44,451 nt of DNA from the NCBI GenBank assembly GCA_964423615.1, contig CAYRFQ010000059.1:1-44451 (forward strand), read 5' to 3'. A program made the translations under genes and the position numbers. The notes below the pieces were generated by a model that saw only the letters and a list, made by a program, of their open reading frames with translations, did not search any database and was not told the origin of the DNA. Shown one piece after another: positions 33,980-43,800 of this stretch. Source of the DNA: CAYRFQ01 sp964423615 (GTDB lineage Bacteria > Planctomycetota > Planctomycetia > Gemmatales > Gemmataceae). Positions within the stretch are counted from its first letter, which is position 1, and every line of letters starts with the position of its first letter.

Positions 33980-35536
33980 ATGGCTAGCGCCACAACTACC
34001 ATTCGTGCCTTGACGGCGAGAGCCTTCCCCAAGCCGGACAAGTTCACGCAGTTCTGCAACAACGACGGGAAGCCACTGGGTGGAGTCATCGGCGGCAAAT
34101 CCATTCCCGGATCGATGAACGCGACCTTTCAGACGACAGATCCCGGTTCAGAGGAAGTCCTTGCGACGGTCTGCGAAATGGGTGAAGCCGAAGTCGCCAT
34201 GGCCGTCGAAGCGGCGAGTCGAGCTTTTCACGGGGACATTGGGCAGGGTTGGAGAGACTTTGACGTCGAAGATCGCATTGCGTTGGTCAACAAATTGGTC
34301 GAGTTATGCGAGCGCGACCGAGACGTCTTGCTCGCGTGCGAGATTTTCGATGGCGGTAAAGTATCGGAATTGGCCGAAGGCGACTTCACGCAGATCCGTG
34401 CGTGTGCCGAGTACTTTCGCGGAGTTGCTCAGAAGATCCAGATGGGCGACGGTCCTGCCATGAAAGTCGCCCACGGAGTGAAAGGCTTCACCTATCGCGA
34501 ACCCTGGGGAGTCGTCGCTGGCATTATTCCTTGGAACTATCCGATCGTGTTGACGTCGTGGTTCATGTTTCCGGCGTTGTTGGCTGGAAACACCATTTTG
34601 ATCAAACCAGCCGAGGACACTCCGCTTTCGGCTCTGTACATCGGCAAGCTCGCTGAAGAAGCTGGGTTCCCTCCGGGGGTCATTAATGTTCTACCCGGAC
34701 GCGGTGAGATCACCGGCCACTGCATCGCCGAAAATCCAACCGTTCGCTACATTTCATTTACGGGTTCGCCAGGTGTTGGTCAGGCGATTCTTCGGACATG
34801 CGACCGACACGGTACGCGAATGAAACGCGAGATGGGTGGAAACGGCGCGGCGATCGTCCTCGATGATGCTGATCCAGAAGTTGTGGGACGCATGATCGGC
34901 CGCTACACGAACCAACACTACGGCCAAACTTGTTGCACCATTCATCGCGTGTTCGTCGACAGCAAGATTGCCGATGATTTCGTCAACGTGCAGCGTTCCT
35001 TCTTTGCAGACTTGAAGATCGGCTACCAAGCCGACGAAGGAACGCAGTTGGGAGCAGTCGTCAACCCGACACAACGCCGACGTATTCTTCAAGCTCAGAA
35101 AGAAACCGTGGCTCAAGGAGGTCAACCGATCCTTCCTGGTGGCGAGGCTGAAGTGAGTGGCCGAACTGGTTTTTACTTGAAGCCCGCTTTGTATCGCACC
35201 ACGCCGGGGGTCGATTGTAATCCGCTGGAGGTCTTCCACACCTTCGCAACGGTTTGCCCTGTGAACTCCGTGGAAGAAGCTCTCGAATTGGCCAACGCTT
35301 CGCCGTACGGTCTTGGTGCGAGCGTTTGGACAAAAGACATCGAGCGAGGTGTTGCTGTGGCCAAGCGATTCCGGGACGGCACTGCTCAAGTGAACTGCCA
35401 CAATTCAATCGCTTATGGCTTGCCTTATGGCGGTCAAGGAATTTCAGGCGGTCCAGGTGCTGGGGTCAACTGCGAGGATACCTTCCTGGATTACACTCAA
35501 GTCAAAGCCGTTTATGTGGCTGACTATCCGGGTTAA
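33980..35536 (+). CDS. aldehyde dehydrogenase (NAD(P)+-dependent)
   Basis: 518 residues, ALDH superfamily. EPWGVVAGIIPWNYP and LLIKPAE-like ILIKPAEDTPLSAL form the cofactor pocket; FTGSPGVGQAIL is the NAD-binding turn; KREMGGNGA carries the general-base Glu; YGQTCC carries the catalytic Cys318. The closest well-known relatives are betaine-aldehyde and plant-type aldehyde dehydrogenases. The N-terminus has an extra 40 residues compared with typical members. The ATG at 33980 has AAGGGAT about 10 nt upstream. The physiological aldehyde is unknown. It converges with the large fusion gene at 35784. Confidence 0.94.
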   Translation: MASATTTIRALTARAFPKPDKFTQFCNNDGKPLGGVIGGKSIPGSMNATFQTTDPGSEEVLATVCEMGEAEVAMAVEAASRAFHGDIGQGWRDFDVEDRIALVNKLVELCERDRDVLLACEIFDGGKVSELAEGDFTQIRACAEYFRGVAQKIQMGDGPAMKVAHGVKGFTYREPWGVVAGIIPWNYPIVLTSWFMFPALLAGNTILIKPAEDTPLSALYIGKLAEEAGFPPGVINVLPGRGEITGHCIAENPTVRYISFTGSPGVGQAILRTCDRHGTRMKREMGGNGAAIVLDDADPEVVGRMIGRYTNQHYGQTCCTIHRVFVDSKIADDFVNVQRSFFADLKIGYQADEGTQLGAVVNPTQRRRILQAQKETVAQGGQPILPGGEAEVSGRTGFYLKPALYRTTPGVDCNPLEVFHTFATVCPVNSVEEALELANASPYGLGASVWTKDIERGVAVAKRFRDGTAQVNCHNSIAYGLPYGGQGISGGPGAGVNCEDTFLDYTQVKAVYVADYPG

Positions 35537-35651
35537 TTGATTTCCACTCAGCATTATGGAGTCCTAGGCTGATAATGGATCGTCAAGAATGCAGGGCCGT
35601 GATGGGTAAAGATTCGGCTTCGAGATTCCTTATCAGTGCAACAATGAACAA

Positions 35652-35681
35652 GGTGTGGCGGGTTTTGTTGCCTGCCACATC
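35652..35681. terminator. hairpin between convergent genes
   Basis: TGTGGCGGG (35654-35662) pairs with CCTGCCACA (35671-35679) through one G-T wobble and an 8-base loop, extendable by two further pairs. It lies in the 247-bp gap between the ends of the aldehyde dehydrogenase and fusion genes. No T-run follows on either strand. Confidence 0.4.
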
Positions 35682-35783
35682 CTTTGCTGAGTACGAGAAA
35701 AGTTTTGGAGTTTTCCGAGTTTGGAACCAGCAAAGCAGGAACCGACTCATTGCGCTTGCTTTCCCCCGCCTGCTTCTCGAGAA

Positions 35784-38579
35784 TCACTTCACTTGATGCA
35801 AACGTTTCAGCCGAATGTCTTTGAACTCGACACGCATTCCCTTGTCGTGGATTTGTAGTCCGATGGCTCCTTTGTCCAATTGTCCGCGTGTTGTGTTGTC
35901 GGTGAACTCGGATGCCAACTTTCCATTGATATAGAACTGAAAGCGGTTGCCACGGGCGATGATGTGGACGTCGTTCCATTTCTTTGGGCGGATGTCTGAT
36001 AGCGTGACTGGATTGGGAATCTTGGTGGAGCGTGTTTGACCACCTTTGTCGATGACGAGCTTGGTACCACGCGGACAAGGATACTCTCTCCGTCCGGCGA
36101 AGTGAAAATCCCATGCTCCGAGAATGTGATCCCCGATGCCGACGTGGCCGAGGTCCGCATGATACCCAACGAACGGCCGTCTTCCCGTCTTGTCTGGTCG
36201 ACTTCGGATTTCAATACCTGTGTTTCCCTTTCCTGGCAGACGATAACGCAGCTTCAACTCGAAGTCTCTGAGTTTCTGTTCCTTCCAAACAAGATAAACA
36301 AGTCGGTTAGCGCTTCCTTCTCCGACAATGACGCCATCCCGGACGCTCCAGTCACCAGCGTTCTTCTTGGGAACCGAGTGCCAACCATTGAGCGTCTTAC
36401 CGTCGAACATCGATGTGAAGCCTTCTTGCTCTTTCTTGAGCGGCACGACGATCTCGCCGCTGAAGATAGACGCAGGGTCGCCTCGCTCGGCGATAGTCTT
36501 GGATAAAGTTCGGATCGTTCGAGGAATTCGACCTTCGTAAACCAACTTCCCTTGTGATTTCACGAGGACGGTGCGATCGAGGTCCAGCATCTCGTCATTG
36601 ACACGAATGATGATTTCGGGAAGGTCCTTTGCTTGCAAGTGAATCAGTTGCTCCTTCCGCTCGGCTCGAATCACGTTACCGGGATAGAATCGCTTGGTCG
36701 CCAACCAGTAGAACCGGCGGTGGTTAGACATTTGCCAAACGATTCGGACGGGAAAAGGATCGCGAGTGAACTTGGCCATCCATGGAATCGATGGAGCATC
36801 CGACCCACGCATTCCGTGCCCGCGGTTCGGATGGATCTTTGTCCAATGCGTGTAACCTTGGGGGTCGGTCATCTGTAGATCGTCGAGCCGTTTTCCCCAT
36901 TGTTGGGCAGCCTTATTACGTCCGTACCTCGAATCTTTCGCGCCCATTTGAATCGAGAATGGCAAGTTCCGTAAACCCAACGGGGAAGCACTATTCGGAT
37001 GCCCAGCTACCATCGTTGCGGCAGCGAAGCGATCGGCCATCCTTGGGGCCAAGTAATACACGCCGTCACCACCAGCAGAAACACCGATCAAGTACACACG
37101 GTTAGGGTTCACGTCCTCGAATACAATGAGGTTTTCGATGAGCCTGCCAAGAAACTGGTCGACGTGACTTTGATGCCACATGTTCCACGTGTTGGTGGGA
37201 GCACGCGGCGCGACGTACACGCCCTCCTTAACTCGGTAATGCCGCTTGTGGATGTTCCATTCTCGATCGTTGATTTGCCTGGTCGTATTGCCTCCTCCGT
37301 GCAGAGTAATGAGCAAACTGCGACCGTCATCCGGCTTCTTGCCGTGGACGCTGTAGTGAAACGGCATTTGCAACTTTCCGCTCGTCAGTCGTCGTGCTTT
37401 CATCTCCCGGGTACGGGAATTCTTGATCTGTCGAACATGATCGCTCCAGAGGAGTTGCTTGGCGAGTTGGGCGTCTTTTCGGGTGAGAGCGACGGTGGCG
37501 AACTCTTGTTTGGCCAGAGCAGGTCGGTCTTTGGGGTTCTTTTTCAAGTAGGCTTTCAGTTCCGCCAAGGCATGGAGGGATGCTTCGACGTCGATGGGTG
37601 AAGGCGTTTTGGGTGTCGCCGGTTTGTGGTTTTCTTTGGCCGATTTCGTGTATCGGTCGGTGACGTTCACGGCGTGGACATACTTGATTGTGCGATCCCA
37701 AACCAACGGAAACGTGATTCCGGTGGGCTTGAAGCTGGTAGCATAGATCGCGTGGAGTCGATGGTCTTTCTTGGCGGTGGCCGCGCGGCCGGTAAACCAC
37801 CCTCGGTTTAACTTGTCTCCAGAGGGTTCGGCTGCTCCAGTGTAATGCCACTGGCCGTCCCAAATTTCGACCCACGAATGATTACCGCTCTTGTTGGTCC
37901 ACAAAGGAGTCCCCGCTAACCGCGCCGGAACTCCGACAGCCCGGCAGGCATCGATCAACAAAACGGAAAGCCCAGTACACGAGGCCTTGCCAGCCTGAAT
38001 CGTTTCGTAGGGACTTTGGTCAGCCTTGGGACGTTGGCGCGAGAAACGCACTTTCAACATCCCGAAGATCTTGCGATTGAGAATGACGACGGCTTCGGTG
38101 GGTGACTTGGCTTTAGCTACGAGAGGCCTGAATCGTTTGTAGAAATCTTCTCGCCAGTCATCCCGGCGTTCGTTAATGCTGGCGTAGGGCAGTACATCGT
38201 TGAAAAAGATGGCTTTCGGGACTCGATCTTTCCATGGAGCTTTGTTCCAGGCTTTGTAGGCAAAGCGGACGTGTTTCAAAAGAAACTCAGCCGAAAGACT
38301 CTTTAAATCCCGGTCGGGCATGTGGGCGACCAGAAACTGAACGCCTTCCTTTTGCGACTCGGGCGCCTCTGCAAGCGCCTTACGAAGTTGGCTCGCATTC
38401 TTGCCAGCCCGAACGAGAGCCGAGTTCACGAGAGTGGACAAGTCGTCCTCACTCCACGCCAGGACGGTACTGAAGTTGAAGAAGAAGAGAGCGATCAAGA
38501 ACTTACCAAATTTCATCATGTTTCGGTCCGATGAAGGATGCCAAGGCCATATTATTAACTGCAAATGGAGTGTTTTCAT
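35784..38579 (-). CDS. transglutaminase / alpha-beta hydrolase / DUF1080 fusion protein
   Basis: 931 residues from the ATG at 38579, which has GAGAGGA about 9 nt upstream; ATG-ATG at 38519/38516 would instead start exactly at a signal peptide (MMKFGKFLIALF) and is a good alternative. Domains in order: a helical region; a transglutaminase-like domain (about 160-260) with AGKASCTGLS (Cys201) and GNHSWVEIWDG (His234); a helical linker; an alpha/beta hydrolase (about 400-600) with LHGGG (427-430), GVSAGG (Ser501) and NRGHGM; a beta linker; and a C-terminal DUF1080 / 3-keto-disaccharide-hydrolase-type lectin-like domain (719-931) starting FTSMFDGKTLNGW. Exported; likely acts on peptide or glycan substrates outside the cytoplasm. 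Confidence 0.93.
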   Translation of the reverse strand: MKTLHLQLIIWPWHPSSDRNMMKFGKFLIALFFFNFSTVLAWSEDDLSTLVNSALVRAGKNASQLRKALAEAPESQKEGVQFLVAHMPDRDLKSLSAEFLLKHVRFAYKAWNKAPWKDRVPKAIFFNDVLPYASINERRDDWREDFYKRFRPLVAKAKSPTEAVVILNRKIFGMLKVRFSRQRPKADQSPYETIQAGKASCTGLSVLLIDACRAVGVPARLAGTPLWTNKSGNHSWVEIWDGQWHYTGAAEPSGDKLNRGWFTGRAATAKKDHRLHAIYATSFKPTGITFPLVWDRTIKYVHAVNVTDRYTKSAKENHKPATPKTPSPIDVEASLHALAELKAYLKKNPKDRPALAKQEFATVALTRKDAQLAKQLLWSDHVRQIKNSRTREMKARRLTSGKLQMPFHYSVHGKKPDDGRSLLITLHGGGNTTRQINDREWNIHKRHYRVKEGVYVAPRAPTNTWNMWHQSHVDQFLGRLIENLIVFEDVNPNRVYLIGVSAGGDGVYYLAPRMADRFAAATMVAGHPNSASPLGLRNLPFSIQMGAKDSRYGRNKAAQQWGKRLDDLQMTDPQGYTHWTKIHPNRGHGMRGSDAPSIPWMAKFTRDPFPVRIVWQMSNHRRFYWLATKRFYPGNVIRAERKEQLIHLQAKDLPEIIIRVNDEMLDLDRTVLVKSQGKLVYEGRIPRTIRTLSKTIAERGDPASIFSGEIVVPLKKEQEGFTSMFDGKTLNGWHSVPKKNAGDWSVRDGVIVGEGSANRLVYLVWKEQKLRDFELKLRYRLPGKGNTGIEIRSRPDKTGRRPFVGYHADLGHVGIGDHILGAWDFHFAGRREYPCPRGTKLVIDKGGQTRSTKIPNPVTLSDIRPKKWNDVHIIARGNRFQFYINGKLASEFTDNTTRGQLDKGAIGLQIHDKGMRVEFKDIRLKRLHQVK

Positions 38580-38846
38580 TGTACGGTTCCTCTCGGCGAT
38601 TTCATTGAAAATACCTGTGTGTCCCGAATGGAATAATCACAAGGTCATCGTTTTGTTTTGTTTTTGGAATAGAGTGGTTCGACCTTGTTTGCGGTCGTTA
38701 TTCCCGTTGGAAGTAGGTTGTTTAACGTTGAGGTTGATGTGCATTCGTCCTACCTCGCTCACTTAACCAACACCAATGAATTCGTCGTTCACCGTCTGTT
38801 ATCTCCGTTATCTCCCAGCCCCTCCGTAACATGCCGAGGTTCGACA

Positions 38847-39929
38847 ATGGCTCATCGAAAGAAAGTGCGTCTCGGGTTCATCGGCGCTGGTTGGTGGGCG
38901 ACGGCCAACCACATGCCTCTCCTTGCCCAACGTGATGATGTGGACCTGACTGCCGTCTGTCGGTTAGGCAAACAGGAATTGGCTGAAGTCAAAGAAGCGT
39001 TTGGGTTCACATTTGCTACAGAGGACGCCAAAGAGCTTGTTGACTATCCCGGATTGGACGCGGTGATCGTATCGTCACCGCATACCTTTCATTTTGAACA
39101 CGCCAAATTAGCGATCGAACGAGGGCTCCATGTTCTCTGTGAAAAGCCCATGTGTACGCAAGCCGATCATGCGCGCGAGTTGGTGAAGTTGGCCGAGGAA
39201 AGGAGCGTGCATTTGTTGGTCCCGTACGGGTGGCACTACAAACCGTTCATCCAAGAAGCCAAGAAGTGGATGGAGGTAGGCTCGGTCGGAACGATCCAGT
39301 ACGTCCTCTGCCACATGGCTTCTCCGATCCGCGATCTTCTGCGAGGCGACAAGTTCACGAAGCGACGCGGCAGCGGACAGCCGAGTGATGTGATCTCTGG
39401 ACCGGACCCAAAGACGTGGGCCGACCCTCACGTTGCTGGGGGAGGTTATGGGCACTCGCAATTGTCGCACGCCACGGGCTTGTTGTTCTGGCTCACAGGA
39501 TTGATGCCGGAATCAGTCTATGCATTGATGGCCACGGCAGACGCTCGGGTCGATTTGTACGATGCGATGAGTGTGACGTTCGAGGGCGGTGTGATTGGCA
39601 GCATTTCCGGGGCTGGGACCGTGCCCCGATCGAAGACCGCGAAATACCAGGTTGATCTTCGGATCTTTGGAACCGAAGGGATGCTTCTGCTCGATTGTGA
39701 ACGCGCCCGGTTGGAACTCCGCCGCCATGACGGTGACCACAGACTATTCGACGTACCACTCGACGGTGGGGCTTATGAGTGCGACGGACCACCTCATAAC
39801 TTCGTCGATCTGCTTCTGGGCAAAACCACTCAAAATCACGGCCCTGGCGAAGCTGCGCTGCGTTCGGTCTTGTTGCTCGATGCGGCTTATCGGTCGGCCA
39901 TGACAGGTCAGGCAGCGGCAGTCCAATGA
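38847..39929 (+). CDS. Gfo/Idh/MocA-family oxidoreductase
   Basis: 360 residues from the ATG at 38847, with CGAGG 7 nt upstream; the frame is open further back without protein-like sequence. The Rossmann domain starts RLGFIGAGWWA, and CEKPM (about residue 97) is the family's EKP motif. The C-terminal domain has PYGWHYKPF and GGGYGHSQLSHATGLLFWLTG, with the His pair typical of the catalytic face. It probably oxidises or reduces a sugar or inositol derivative with NAD(P). The stop codon overlaps the next ATG (ATGA at 39926-39929), suggesting a translationally coupled partner that is now truncated. Confidence 0.92.
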   Translation: MAHRKKVRLGFIGAGWWATANHMPLLAQRDDVDLTAVCRLGKQELAEVKEAFGFTFATEDAKELVDYPGLDAVIVSSPHTFHFEHAKLAIERGLHVLCEKPMCTQADHARELVKLAEERSVHLLVPYGWHYKPFIQEAKKWMEVGSVGTIQYVLCHMASPIRDLLRGDKFTKRRGSGQPSDVISGPDPKTWADPHVAGGGYGHSQLSHATGLLFWLTGLMPESVYALMATADARVDLYDAMSVTFEGGVIGSISGAGTVPRSKTAKYQVDLRIFGTEGMLLLDCERARLELRRHDGDHRLFDVPLDGGAYECDGPPHNFVDLLLGKTTQNHGPGEAALRSVLLLDAAYRSAMTGQAAAVQ

Positions 39930-40030
39930 GCAAGGAGTCTGAAACGCTCGCCTTGTTGGAGCAAGTCCAAAGTCCGGCGGGGGCGACGTTCCAGTTCTTG
40001 GGCAGTTCCTTTTGGTCTCATAATAATTAG
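39926..40030 (+). pseudogene. truncated ORF coupled to the oxidoreductase gene
   Basis: An ATG overlaps the oxidoreductase stop as ATGA and opens 34 codons ending TAG 40028-40030. The sequence begins MSKESETLALLEQVQSPAGA and looks like the N-terminus of a longer protein, stopping abruptly before an AT-richer region with inverted repeats. I read it as the start of the next operon gene, cut off by a rearrangement. It could also be a complete small protein. Family not recognised. Confidence 0.35.
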
Positions 40031-40041
40031 TTAGAGGGGCG

Positions 40042-40117
40042 AAGGAATCAATCCGATTCAAAAATTACCGATTTTCTTTTCGCAGGGGTCAATAGGACTA
40101 AACTGACTTGATTCCTT
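40042..40117. repeat. 10-bp inverted repeat flanking an AT-rich segment
   Basis: AAGGAATCAA (40042-40051) is mirrored exactly by TTGATTCCTT (40108-40117), with 56 bp between. It lies right after the truncated ORF, in a 240-bp stretch (40031-40266) where I see no gene. It could be the ends of a small non-autonomous element, the remnant of an insertion, or a long-loop hairpin. Confidence 0.35.
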
Positions 40118-40266
40118 TTGAGCCCGGTTTCCTAACTTGTTGAGAATTTTGGAGAACATAGTCACGAAGGCACTCAACGACCCGCACATTACGCGATACG
40201 AATCGATGGGTTCGGTCTCCTCATCCCAGGGCCAAACCCCAGATGCGATGAGCCAGATTCACAAGC

Positions 40267-40521
40267 TTACTTCCCTGCCAACGGGCGGCTTTCATACCGC
40301 TTGAGCCACGATTCCAACAGCGTCACGGCTGAGACGAATGTGTAGCCTTCGGTTATCAGCAAATCGATGTTGTTGATATTCTTCTGGCAACCAAAACAAT
40401 GCGCCAGGTTCGTGCGGGGGTTGACCGTGGCTCGCATTTCCCCATAGTACGGACACAAAAACCGCAAGAATCGTTCACTCCATTTCGACTGTGCCAACAC
40501 TCCTTGAAGCTGCTTCTCCAT
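40267..40521 (-). pseudogene. CHC2-type zinc-finger domain fragment
   Basis: 84 residues from an ATG at 40521; the frame is open to 40698 but the extra part reads as unrelated sequence and neither start has a ribosome-binding site. The core FLCPYYGEMRATVNPRTNLA followed by HCFGCQKN is the CHC2 zinc-ribbon pattern of DNA primase-like proteins, then a helical NNIDLLITEGYTFVSAVTLL. The canonical CPFH histidine is Tyr here (CPYY). As I recall, small proteins of this type occur beside IS21-like elements in planctomycetes. With no primase domain it is either a stand-alone zinc finger or a decayed passenger gene. Confidence 0.5.
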
Positions 40522-40620
40522 GAAGCTGATGGTGGTTGTGGTCTGGTCCGGTGAATGTTGAGATGTAACTTGCCGATTGTGTTGTCGAAAAAGCTCAAGG
40601 GTCGAACTCGGAAACGAAAA

Positions 40621-40673
40621 TGGTCGCCAACCCCTGCACTTACTCAAACGCGCGAAGCGGGGAATAGCGACCA
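40621..40673. repeat. imperfect inverted repeat
   Basis: TGGTCGC (40621-40627) and GCGACCA (40667-40673), with a second matching CCCC/GGGG pair inside, form a long imperfect hairpin upstream of the zinc-finger fragment. It may be a cruciform end of a mobile element or a dispersed repeat; no second copy is in the window. Confidence 0.35.
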
Positions 40674-40731
40674 TGCGTGAAATTGGAAACAAAACCATCC
40701 GTCAGGTTTTTACCAAAATGGGCCAACGTGA

Positions 40732-40764
40732 TTTCGGAAGGTTCAACGATTGAACCTTCCGAAA
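40732..40764 (-). terminator. strong hairpin after the repeat-protein gene
   Basis: A perfect 15-bp stem (40732-40746 with 40750-40764) with loop CGA. It lies 86 bp beyond the stop codon of the minus-strand repeat-protein gene. On the minus strand it is not followed by a T-run (AATCACG), so it may be a stability structure or a poor terminator. Confidence 0.5.
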
Positions 40765-40849
40765 AATGGACCTGGCTAGAAACCTCGACGAAGCTCGAAT
40801 ATGAGTCATGGAGTCCAGAGACTCAAAGGTTACTGAAACAGAGTAAAGC

Positions 40850-43800
40850 CTACAGCGTTGAAGCATCGACGTCGCCGATACCGAGAGTGACCTGGTCATC
40901 GAAGAAGAACGAGAACGCACCACCAAGTCGGAAGAAGGAAATCAGATCGACTCCGCTACCACCACTGAAGATATCGATGACATTATCGTTCTGGGCAGCG
41001 TTTTTGAAATTGGTCCCCAACGCCGTGGAATTGACAGTACCGTCTGGTGCCCAGTCATTTCTGAGCTCGTAGAACTGAGTAATCGAGAAGGATGGCAGCA
41101 TGAAGCCACTGACGAGGACATCGTTGCCCCCTCCAGCACTACCCTGGTCAAAGCCCATTCCTCCTACAAGAACATCGTTTCCACCATTCGTGCTTAGAGT
41201 ATCGTTCCCGAGACCACCAAAGACGAGGTCATCTCCATCTCCGGTCAATACGTAGTCGTCTCCGGCTCCTGCAAAGACTTGGATGTTGATGTCTTCGTCG
41301 GCTGCAAGTTGGAATCTATCATTTCCTCCCAAGAGAACGGCAGTGAAGCCCACGTTGCCTGTCAAGTTGAACAACGTTCGATCTGGGGCATCAACCGGGA
41401 GGGCTTCATTGGTTGCCGGTTGGCTGTTGAAATTAGCGACCACCTGGGAGAGGTCGGCGGTTTGGCCGAACGTGACATTCTCAGCATCCATGGATCCCAC
41501 GAGCAACAATGTGCTGTCCCTACCGGTGAGAGTGGTATTGATGGGAATTTCGTGATTTTCGGTGTCAAGTTCGAGAATCACAGGCTTGTCTACTTGAACT
41601 GCCTCCTGGTAGTCCCCATCGAATAGGAGGATGCGACCGCCAGAAGCCACAGCATTAACGGCGTCAAAGACGTTGTCGAAGCGATTGACACCAAATCCAG
41701 GTGTGTTCGAGTCAAAGTCATCATCGACTTCGACCACTGGTTCGTTGTCGTCGACTCCAGTGATCGTGACGGTGACTGTGGCTGTGTCCGTGAGAGAACC
41801 ATCGGAGAGTGTGTAAGTGAACGTGTCCGTCGCTGTCTCTCCCACGTTCAGAGCCGCAAACATGCCGTTGGGATCGTAGGTAACGGTCGTGCCATCGAAG
41901 ACAACAGTGCCGACTGTGGCAGTGGCATCCACACTTGTCACGGTAAGGGGATCATTCTCGGGATCACTGTCGTTGGCCAACAGGTCGGTTACCGGAATGT
42001 TAACGGCCGTGTCCTCATCGGTCGTGGCCATGTCATCGATGGCAACAGGAGCATCGTTGACTCCAGTGATCGTGACGGTGACTGTGGCTGTGTCGGTCAA
42101 GGCACCATCGGAGAGTGTGTAAGTGAACGTGTCGGTCGCTGTTTCTCCCACGTTCAATGCCTCGAACTGGCCGTTGGGGTCATAGGTGACGGTCGTGCCA
42201 TCGAAGGTGACTTGGCCGACGGTTCCACTGCCATCGATATCGGTCACGGTTAAAGGATCACTTTCGGGATCACTGTCGTTGGCCAACAGGTCTGTTGCCG
42301 GGATGTTAACGGCTGTGTCCTCATCGGTCGTGGCCATGTCATCGATGGCAACAGGAGCATCGTTGACTCCGGTGATCGTGACGGTGACAGTGGCTGTGTC
42401 CGTCAAGGCACCGTCGGAGAGCGTGTAGGTGAACGTATCGGTCGCTGTCTCTCCCACGTTCAATGCCTCGAACTGGCCGTTGGGATCATAAGTGACGGTC
42501 GTGCCATCGAAAGTGACTTGGCCGACGGTTCCACTGCCATCGATATCGGTCACGGTTAAAGGATCACTTTCGGGATCACTGTCGTTGGCCAACAGGTCTG
42601 TTGCCGGGATGTTAACGGCTGTGTCCTCATCGGTCGTGGCCATGTCATCGATGGCAACAGGAGCATCGTTGACTCCAGTGATCGTGACGGTGACGGTGGC
42701 TGTGTCTGTCAAGGCACCATCGGAGAGCGTGTAGGTGAACGTGTCGGTTGCTGTCTCTCCTACGTTCAATGCCTCGAATTGGCCGTTGGGATCATAGGTG
42801 ACGGTCGTGCCATCGAAGACAACAGTGCCGACTGTGGCAGTGGCATCCACACTTGTCACGGTAAGGGGATCATTCTCGGGATCACTGTCGTTGGCCAACA
42901 GGTCAGTTGCTGGAATGTTAACGGCCGTGTCTTCATCGGTCGTGGCCATGTCGTCGATGGCAACAGGAGCATTGTTGCCTCCGGTTATCGTAACGGTGAC
43001 GGTGGCTGTGTCTGTCAAGGCACCGTCGGAGAGTGTGTAAGTGAACGTGTCGGTCGCTGTCTCTCCAACGTTCAGAGCTGCAAACATGCCGTTGGGATCG
43101 TAAGTAACGGTAGTGCCATCGAAGATAACAGAGCCGATGGTTCCGGTGTCATCAATCCCTGACACGGTCAGAGGATCACTTTCGGGATCACTGTCGTTGG
43201 CCAAAAGGTCGGTTGCTGGGATATCGACGGTCGTGTCTTTATCGGTCGTGGCCATGTCATCGATGGCAACAGGAGCATCGTTGACTCCGGTAATCGTGAC
43301 GGTGACAGTGGCTGTGTCCGTCAAGGCACCGTCGGAGAGCGTGTAAGTGAACGTGTCGGTTGCTGTCTCTCCCACGTTCAATGACTCGAACTGGCCGTTG
43401 GGATCATAGGTGACGGTCGTGCCATCGAAAGTGACTTGGCCGACTGTGGCAGTGGCATCCACACTTGTCACGGTAAGGGGATCATTCTCGGGATCACTGT
43501 CGTTGGCCAACAGGTCTGTTGCCGGGATGTTAACGGCCGTGTCCTCATCGGTCGTGGCCATGTCATCGATGGCGACAGGAGCATCGTTGACTCCAGTGAT
43601 CGTGACGGTGACAGTAGCTGTGTCTGTCAAGGCACCGTCGGAAAGCGTGTAAGTGAACGTGTCTGTCGCTGTCTCTCCTACGTTCAATGCCTCGAACTGA
43701 CCGTTGGGATCATAGGTAACGGTCGTGCCATCGAGGACAACAGTGCCGACTGTGGCAGTGTCATCCACACTTGTCACAGTCAGGGGATCATTTTCGGGAT

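Noticed and set aside
40042..40117. CRISPR-like or riboswitch structure
   Set aside because: Only one pair of inverted repeats and no array or known aptamer pattern.
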